Source: Hordeum vulgare subsp. vulgare (taxonomy: Eukaryota; Streptophyta; Magnoliopsida; Poales; Poaceae). Taken from it: a DNA stretch of 64,000 nucleotides. Numbering within the stretch: position 1 is the stretch's first letter; each line of letters starts with the position of its first letter. Location: positions 535,626,316 through 535,690,315 of the forward strand of contig NC_058519.1 of assembly GCF_904849725.1 (NCBI RefSeq), written 5' to 3'. The notes beneath the pieces were generated by a model that worked only from the letters and a program-made list of their open reading frames with translations, was not told where the DNA came from and did not search any database. Of the stretch, positions 56,826-64,000 are shown piece by piece. The translations under genes and the position numbers were made by a program.

Positions 56826-59800
56826 ATGGAAACTGTTCCTTTGAGGAGTTTGTTCGGGGTATCTTCACCACGAACGGAAGCACGAGGAGTTATTCCTCAA
56901 CCTGAGGTACCTACTGAAAATATCTTTTATGAAATTCCTTTGGGTATGCTTGAGAAACTGTTGGCTAATCCTTTTACAGGAGATGGATCTTCACATCCAA
57001 ACTTGCATCTAATCTATGTAGATGAAGTTTGTGGTTTATTTAAGCTTGCAGGTTTGCCCGAGGATGAGGTAAAGAAGAAAGTATTTCCTTTATCTTTGAA
57101 GGATAAGGCGTTGACATGGTATAGGCTATGTGATGATACTGGATCATGGGACTACAATCGGTTGAAATTGGAATTTCATCAAAAGTTTTATCCTATGCAT
57201 TTAGTACATCATGATCAGAACTTTATTTATAACTTTTGGCCTCGTGACAGGTAAAGCATAGCTCAAGCTTGGGGGAGGCTTAAATCAATGCTATATTAAT
57301 GCCCCAATCATGAGCTCTCGAGAGAAATCATCACTCAAAACTGTTATGCTCGGCTTTCTCATGAAGATCGTACCATGCTTGACACTTCTTGTACCGATTC
57401 TTTTATGAAGAAGGATATTGATCACAAGTGGAATTTTTTGGAGAGAATCAAACGCAACTCTGAAGATTGGGAGCTAGAGGAAGGTAAGGAGTCAAGTATG
57501 AATTTCCAGTTTGATTGCGTTAAATCTTTTGTTGAGACAAACACTTTTAGAGATTTTAGCGCTAAGTATGGAGTTGACTTTGAGATAGTAGCTTCTCTAT
57601 GTGAATCTTTTGCTGCTCATGTTGATCTTCCCAAAGATAAGTGGTTTAAATATCATCCTCCTGTAGAAAGAAACATAGCCAAAACCAATCTAGTTGAGGA
57701 GAAAGTCATTGCTTTTAGTGATCCTGTTGTTCCTTATGCTTACACTGAGAAACCACCATACCCTCCTAGGATAAAGGATTATTCTAAAGCTCCAACTGTG
57801 GTACGTAGGGGTTACATTAGACCACTTGCACCCCCTGAGGAGATTAGAGTTGAACCTAGTGTTGCTATTATCAAAGATCTCTTAGCCGAAAACATAGACG
57901 GGCATGTTATTAAATTATATGAGGACTCCGCTAGAATTGCTAAACCTCACGCGAAAGACAAATACAGACCTGTAGTTGGCCTGCCCGTTGTTTCTGTCAA
58001 GATAGGAGATCACTGTTACCATGGTTTATGTGATATGGGAGCTAGTGTTAGTGCAATACCCCGTACTCTATATGATGAAATCAAAGATGAGATTGCACCT
58101 GCTGAGTTAGAACCCATTGATGTCACTATTACGCTAGCTAATAGAGACACTATCTTCCCTCTGGGAATTGTGAGAGACGAAGAAGTCCTGTGTGGTAAGA
58201 CGAAGTATCCTACTGATTTCCTCGTCCTTGGTACTGCACAAGATAGCTTTTGTCCCATCATATTTGGTAGACCCTTTCTCAACACTGTCAATGCTCACAT
58301 TGATTGCATTAAGCAGACTGTCACAGTTAGTTTCGAGGGTGTGTCTCATGAATTTAACTTCTCTAAGTTTGGAAGACAACCCCATGAAAAAGAGTCGTCT
58401 GGTAGGGATGAAATCATTGATCTTGCCTCTATTGCTGTACCTCCTACGGATCCTTTAGAGCAATATCTGCTTGAGCATGAAAATGATATGCATATGGAGG
58501 AGAGAGATGAGACAGATAAAATTGTCTTAGAACAATATCCTATTCTCAAGAATAATCTGCCTGTTGAATTGCTTGGGGATCCTCCCCCACCAAAGGGTGA
58601 TCCTGTGTTCGAGCTTAAACAGTTGCGTGATACTCTTAAGTATGCATATATTGATGAGAAGGAGATATATCATGTTATTAATAGTGCTCTCCTCTTAGAG
58701 CACGAAGAGATGAAGTTATTAAGAACTCTGAGGAAGCACCGTGCTGCTATGGGATATACTCTTGATGATCTTAAGGGTATTAGTCCTACTCTATGCCAGC
58801 ACAAGATTGAAACCGGTCCTGACTTCAAACCAGTTGTTGATCATCAAAGGAGACTGAATCCTAAGATGAAAGAGGTCGTTAGAAAAGAAATATTAAAGCT
58901 TCTCGAATCAGGAATCATTTATCCTATTGCTCATAGTGATTGGGTAAGTCCAGTACATTGCGTACCTAAGAAGGGAGGTATCACCGTCGTTCCTAATGAT
59001 AAGGATGAACTAATCCCACAAAGGATTATTACCGGCTATAGGATGGTGATAGACTTCCGAAAACTGAACAAGGCAACCAGGAAAGACCATTATCCTTTGT
59101 CGTTTATCAACCAAATGCTAGAAAGGCTATCAAAACACACACACACCTTTGCTTTCTAGACGGTTATTCGGGTTTTCCGCAAATACCTGTTGCACAATCT
59201 GATCAGGAGAAAACCACTTTCATCTGCCCCTTCGGTACCATTGCTTATAGACGTATGCCTTTTGGCTTATGCAATGCCCCTGCCACCTTCCAAAGATGTA
59301 TGATGGATATATTCTCTGACTTTTGTGAAAAGATTGTCGAGGTTTTCATGGATGACTTCTCCATTTACGGGTCTTCCTTTGATGATTGCCTCAGCAACCT
59401 TGATCGAGTCTTACAGAGATGCGAAGATACCAACCTCGTCCTGAATTGGGAGAAGTGCCACTTTATGGTTAATGAAGGCATCGTCTTAGGACACAAAATT
59501 TCTGAAAGAGGCATTGAAGTTGATAAGGCTAAGGTTGATGCAATTGAGAAAATGCCTTGCCCCACAGATATCAGAGGTATACGAAGTTTCCTAGGCCATG
59601 CTGGTTTCTATAGAAGGTTCATTAAAGACTTCTCTAAGATTTCTAGGCCTCTTACCAACCTCTTGCAGAAGGATGTTCCTTTTGTTTTTGATGAGGATTG
59701 TGAGGAAGCCTTCGAAATACTTAAGAAGGCTTTGATAACCGCACCTATTGTTCAACCACCTGACTGGAACTTGCCCTTTGAAATCATGTGTGATGCTAGT

Positions 59801-61588
59801 GATTATGCTATTGGTGTTGTTCTAGGACAAAGAGTTGACAAGAAGTTGAATGTTATTCACTACGCTAGTAAAACTCTAGACAGTGCCCAAAGAAACTATG
59901 CCACTACAGAAAAGGAGTTTTTAGCAGTCGTGTTTGCATGTGAAAAGTTCAGATCTTACATAGTTGACTCCAAAGTCACTCTTCACTCTGATCATGCTGC
60001 TATTAAGTACCTTATGGAGAAGAAGGATGCTAAGCCTAGGTTGATCAGATGGGTTCTCCTGCTACAGGAATTTGATTTACACGTCGTTGACCGAAAGGGT
60101 GGTGATAACCCTGTAGCAGATAACTTGTCTAGGCTAGAGAATGTCCTTGATGACCCACTACCTATTGATGACAGCTTTCCTCATGAGAAATTGAATGTCA
60201 TCTGCACTTCACATAGTGCACCGTGGTATGCCGATTATGCAAATTATATCGTAGCCAAATACATACCACCCAGTTTCACCTATCAGCAAAAGAAGAAATT
60301 CTTCTTTGATTTGAGACACTACTTTTGGGATGATCCTCACCTTTATAAGGAAGGAGTAGATGGTGTTATTAGATGTTGTGTGCCTAAACATGAACAGGGA
60401 CAGATCTTGCAGAAGTGTCATTCCGAAGCCTACGGAGGACACCACGCTGGAGATAGAACTGCCCACAAGGTATTGCAATCAGGTTTCTATTGGCCCACTC
60501 TCTTCAATGATGCCCGTAAGTTTGTCTTGTCTTGTGACGAATGCCAAAGAATAGGGAACATCAGTAAGCGTCAGGAAATGCCTATGAACTATTCACTTGT
60601 CATTGGACCATTTGATGTCTGGGGCTTTGATTATATGGGAACCTTCCCGAGTTCCAATGGGTACACTCACATCTTAGTTGTTGTGGATTAAGTTACTAAG
60701 TGGGTAGAGGCTATCCCCACTAAAAATGCTGATCACCACACCTCTATTAAGATGCTTAAAGAAGTCATATTCCCAAGATTTGGAGTCCCTAGATATTTGA
60801 TGACTAATGGCGGTTCACACTTCATTCATGGTGTTTTCCGCAAGATGCTCGCTAAGTATGATGTCAACCATAGAGTTGCATCTCCTTACCATCCTCAGTC
60901 TAGTGGTCAAGTGGAGTTGAGTAATAGGGAGATCAAATTGATCCTACAAAAGACCGTCAATAGATCTCGAAAGAACTGGTCTAGCAAACTTGACGATGCA
61001 CTATGGGCTTATAGGACTGCTTATAAGAATCCATGGGCATGTCACCGTATAAAATGGTTTACGGTAAGGCATGTCATTTACCTCTTGAGCTGGACACAAA
61101 GCTTACTGGGCAATCAAAGAGCTCAACTTTGATTTCAAACTTGACGGTGAGAAGCGGTTGTTTGATATCAGCTCATTAGATGAATGGAGGGCCCAGGCAT
61201 ATGAGAATGCCACGCTATTCAAGGAAAACGTTAAAGAACACAGAAACGAGAGTTCAACGTAGGTGATTATGTCTTGCTATACAATTCTCGTTTGAGATTC
61301 TTTGCAGGCAAGATTCTCTCTAAATGGGAAGGTCCCTATGTTATCGAGGAAGTATATCGCTCCGGTGCCATCAAAATCAATAACACAGAAGGAAATTTTC
61401 CTAGAGTGGTAAATGGGCAAATAATCAAGCATTACATATCTGGTACTCCCATAAATGTTGAGACCAATATCATCAATGTCATAACTCCAGAGGAGTACAT
61501 AAGGGATGTTTATCAGCCTGTTTCAGACCCTGAAAACGAAGAAGTATCTGTTTCGGTAAGAAATTGGACTCCGATGCTTTTCCAATAG
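56826..61588 (+). pseudogene. Gag-pol of element C, several lesions
   Basis: Gag starts at ATG 56826 (METVPLRSLFGV; gag core PLSLKDKALTWYRLCDDTGS), with stops at 57252 and 57297. The frame is then open from 57375 for 594 codons: protease GLCDMGASVSAIPRTLYDEI and the RT start ([35 protein letters not shown]). A frameshift in a CA run near 59135 ends it; RT resumes in another frame with [18 protein letters not shown] and FMDD (about 59348). RNase H has [27 protein letters not shown] and PVADNLSR. Integrase has its H-H-C-C finger (HSEAYGGHH to CDEC) and FDYMG, then TAA 60689-60691. Its second catalytic position reads Asn (AAT 60806-60808); the Glu is present (SGQVELSNREI). More frameshifts follow before the tail (61274-61588). 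Non-functional. Confidence 0.9.
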
Positions 61589-61660
61589 GAAATTTCCTCT
61601 GTTTTGGAATTTTTGGAAAATTAGAAAAATAAATAGCAGTCTGGAGAGCGCACGAGGCGG

Positions 61661-61781
61661 CCACAAGCCCAACCACCGCCCCCTACCACCCTGGTGGCGG
61701 AGGGCAAGCTTGTGGGCACCTCGTGTGCCTCCCGAACTCTGTTTTCTTGCGGAGCACTCCTTCTGGTCCAGAAAAAATCAA
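61661..61781 (+). promoter_or_regulatory. Internal LTR-like promoter module (element C)
   Basis: Hairpin arms CCACAAGCCCAACCACCGCC (61661-61680) and TGGTGGCGGAGGGCAAGCTT (61692-61711), then CCAGAAAAAATCAA (61768-61781) and ATATATAC (61782). The LTR of C has the same arms and box at 55472-55590. It precedes the ORF at 61874 by about 90 bases. Function inferred. Confidence 0.5.
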
Positions 61782-61873
61782 TATATACTCGCCTGAAGGT
61801 TTTTATCTCCGTATCGCGCAGTTTTCCTCTGTTTTCGTTTCGAGCCTGTTGTCTGCCACAGATCTAGGTCAAG

Positions 61874-62290
61874 ATGTCTTCTCGGGATTCAGAGGGGGAG
61901 AGCTATGTGGCTGACTACCTTTCTAAACCCAAGGTCTATGGGGACTTGGAACCATTTGGCTGGACCACTGATGAGGAAGAGGACTATGAGCCCGAGGGGA
62001 AGGAACAAACGAGTTCCGATGAAGAGGAGGCTCCTCTACCTCAACCTGCAAATACCCATGTGGAGTTCAAGAAGTCAAGCCTCCCTGACCATAGGAAGAA
62101 GCCTAAGACCTTGTTTATCCCTTCTCGTTTCTTGCAGGAGAGTAAGCAGGAACTTTGCCATAGAGTGTTGAAACTTGAGGAAGAAAATGACGATCTAAGG
62201 GAGCAGAACTTTTTGCTCAAGTGGAAATTAGACAAGCTCAAGACTGCTTCAACAACTCCACCACCATCACCACTGAAGGAAGACAACTAA
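61874..62290 (+). CDS. Small acidic coiled-coil ORF of element C, unknown
   Basis: Intact 138-codon frame from ATG 61874 to TAA 62288-62290. The first half is acidic (TTDEEEDYEPEGKEQTSSDE, EEAPLPQP). Residues about 95-125 form a clear heptad coiled coil (HRVLKLEEENDDLREQNF, LLKWKLDKLK). The end is Pro/Ser-rich (TTPPPSPLKEDN). No signal peptide or membrane segment. It sits where A and B carry the ATHILA ORF1 but shows no likeness to it. It lies downstream of the promoter-like module and is unbroken although pol is not; the frame is short, so this could be chance. I do not recognise a family. Confidence 0.55.
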   Translation: MSSRDSEGESYVADYLSKPKVYGDLEPFGWTTDEEEDYEPEGKEQTSSDEEEAPLPQPANTHVEFKKSSLPDHRKKPKTLFIPSRFLQESKQELCHRVLKLEEENDDLREQNFLLKWKLDKLKTASTTPPPSPLKEDN

Positions 62291-63813
62291 GCATTGGTAC
62301 GGGCAATCCCCTTGGCTTCTGCCAAGCTTGGGGAGTTGCCCTGGTATTGTATCACCTTTATATCTTTTGCTTTTACCTTTGTTTTAGTTCTTTCCTTTTC
62401 AGTATTTATTTCTCTTTTTAGAGGAATAAGTCTTTAGTGTTTACTTTGAGTCTTTTGCTTTCGTCTCTCCCCCGATGTATTCGAGCTTATGAGCTATATA
62501 ATAAAGAGTGTCTTAGTCAAGGGCTTTGCTTTGTGCCATGTTCAATAGTATGAAAAGAACGATAGCATGAAAGATCATGAGACGATCTTATGGAAAGTGA
62601 TAACTTCACATATGACACGTATGATGATTGCTACTTGTTGAGAATAAATCAACATAGACCCCAGTCATTGTTGCAATTAATAAGAAGTAATAAGGAAAGA
62701 GAGGTTCACATATAAATATATCATCTTAGACACTTTTTACAATTGTGAGCACTCACCAAACTATTACATGCTTAGGAGTAGATGTTGGACAAGGAAGACA
62801 ACATAATGAATTGTGTTTGCTTAGTTCCAAACAATGTTATATGATTAGAGATCCCTTAGCATGTGACGTTTGCTTCCACCTCATATTAGCCAAAACTCCC
62901 GCACCAAGTAGATATACTACTTGTGCATCTATAAACCTCCAACCCAGTTTTGTCATGAGAGTCCACCATACCTACCTATGGATTGAATAAGATCCTTCAA
63001 GTAAGTTGTCATCGGTGCAAGCAATAAAAATTGCTCTCTAATATGTATGATCTATTACTGTGTGGAAAATAAGATTTGTACGAACCTGTGATGAGGAAGA
63101 CATAAAAGCGACAGACTTCATTATAAAGTTCTTTATCACAGGAGGCAATATAAAGTGATGTTCCTCCGCACTAAGAGGACACACATTCAAACCTCAAAAG
63201 CGCATGACAACCTCTGCTTCCCTCTGCGAAGGGCCTATCTTGTACCTTTACTTTTTACCCTTGTAAGAGTCATGGTGATCTTCACCAATTCCCTATTTTT
63301 GCCTTTGTCTTGGCTACCGTCGCATGCTTGGGAAAGATCTATATTCATATATCAACTTGGAGTTGAGTACTCATGCTTTATTATTGTTGACTTTACCCTT
63401 GAGGTAAATCGTTGGGAGGCAAAACTATAAGCCCCTATCTGTCTCTATGTCCAGCTGAAACTTTGACACCATGAGTACCACGTGAGTTGTAACAATTGTG
63501 GAAAACAAAAGAGATGAGTGAGTATGTGGGTTTGCCTTAGAAGCTCTTATTTGACTCTTTCTGATGTTGTGATAAATTGCAATTGCTTCAATGACTATGA
63601 ACTATTGTTGGTTATTCCTCGGTAAGGTTTTTGCTTCATGCTTTGCTTTGTGAAGTAACTGTTACTTTCCCATAAGAATCTTTATGATGTATTGTTGTTC
63701 TATGTGTGATCATGATGCCCTCATGTCCGTATTATGTTTTATCGACACCTTCGTCCCTCAACATGTGGACATGTTTATGGAACTTAGTTTTCGCTTGAGA
63801 ACAAGCGAGGTCT
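62291..63813 (+). other. Non-coding 3' region of element C
   Basis: No supported gene. GCCAAGCTTGGGGAGTTGCC (about 62321) near the start repeats the polypurine core, as after ORF1 in A and B. ATATAATAAAGAG occurs at about 62496. Confidence 0.65.
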
Positions 63814-63826
63814 AAGCTTGGGGAGT
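63814..63826 (+). other. Polypurine tract of element C
   Basis: AAGCTTGGGGAGT directly before the 3' LTR. Confidence 0.85.
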
Positions 63827-64000
63827 TGATACGTCCATTTTGCATCATGCTTTCATGTTGATATGTATTGCTTTATGGGCTGTTATATTACTTGTGGTAC
63901 CATATTTATGTCTTTTCTCTCTTATTTTGCAAGGTTTATTTAAAGAGGGAGAATTCAGGCAGCTGGAATTCTGCACTGGAAAAGGAGCAAATCTTAGTCC
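63827..64000 (+). repeat. 3' LTR of element C, first 174 bases
   Basis: Same start as 55191 with about 7 differences in 174 bases; cut by the window end. Confidence 0.95.

Larger units (their letters stand above)
55191..64000 (+). mobile_element. Element C: Athila-type gypsy element with gag-pol (runs off the window)
   Basis: Order: 5' LTR 55191-56719, tRNA-Asp-type primer site, gag, protease, RT, RNase H, integrase (to 61588), promoter-like module, small acidic coiled-coil ORF (61874-62290), 1.5-kb non-coding stretch, polypurine tract, 3' LTR from 63827. It inserted in B's 3' LTR; ATACT (55186-55190) is the expected target duplication. The first 174 LTR bases differ from the 3' copy at about 7 positions. 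The RT with an FMDD motif and the integrase identify an Athila-lineage element. Confidence 0.95.

Overview
The window is plant nuclear DNA made almost entirely of transposable elements. The families and their dense nesting point to a large grass genome of the Triticeae (wheat, barley, rye or Aegilops type): SIRE/Maximus-like copia, Athila-type gypsy elements with tRNA-Asp-like primer sites, a chromodomain gypsy element with LTRs near 4 kb, CACTA, hAT and Harbinger relics. Family names come from recalled sequence style and were not searched. I found no ordinary host gene, rRNA, tRNA or CRISPR array.

Layout, left to right. 1-5467: 3' half of a SIRE/Maximus-type copia element (end of RNase H, a decayed post-pol ORF, 3' LTR). 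It is interrupted at 1087-2093 by a Harbinger/Tourist-like element carrying a GC-rich 92-bp minisatellite. 5468-6880: remains of a hAT transposon. 6881-7691: an LTR fragment. 7692-9877: gene-free spacer with one MITE. 9878-12176, resuming at 21508: CACTA debris including a TNP2 transposase relic. That debris is split by element A (12177-21502, minus strand, target duplication AGCAC), an Athila-type element with gag, protease and an ATHILA-ORF1-like gene but no reverse transcriptase or integrase. 22198-24390: a GC-rich unclassified retroelement piece holding a 509-bp solo LTR (target duplication ATAAC).

From 24391 to the right edge is one deep nest. G (minus strand, 3' LTR 24391-25977) contains E (182-bp LTR at 28114). 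E was split by D, a complete 13.6-kb chromodomain gypsy element (28361-41922, target duplication CTACA), and cut again at its RT by F (an LTR on the minus strand, 45179). F was split by B (45805, same family as A, plus strand). B's 3' LTR was split at 55190 by C, an Athila-type element with gag-pol whose 3' LTR begins at 63827 and runs off the window. The missing right halves of B, F, E and G should follow in that order.

Working relationships. A and B lack the replication enzymes and must have depended on another element. C encodes protease, RT, RNase H and integrase and shares the primer-site type and LTR end with A and B, so it represents the kind of element that could have helped them; its own copy is now broken. 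D is the best preserved: its gag-pol frame is open apart from two TGA codons, it has an extra upstream ORF, and it carries splice-site-like signals in front of both ORFs.

The most interesting structural signal is a promoter-like module: a GC-rich hairpin with CCACAAGCC arms followed by an A-rich CCAGAAAAAATC box. It occurs in the LTRs of A, B and C and again inside each element just before the extra downstream ORF, suggesting that this ORF has its own LTR-derived promoter.
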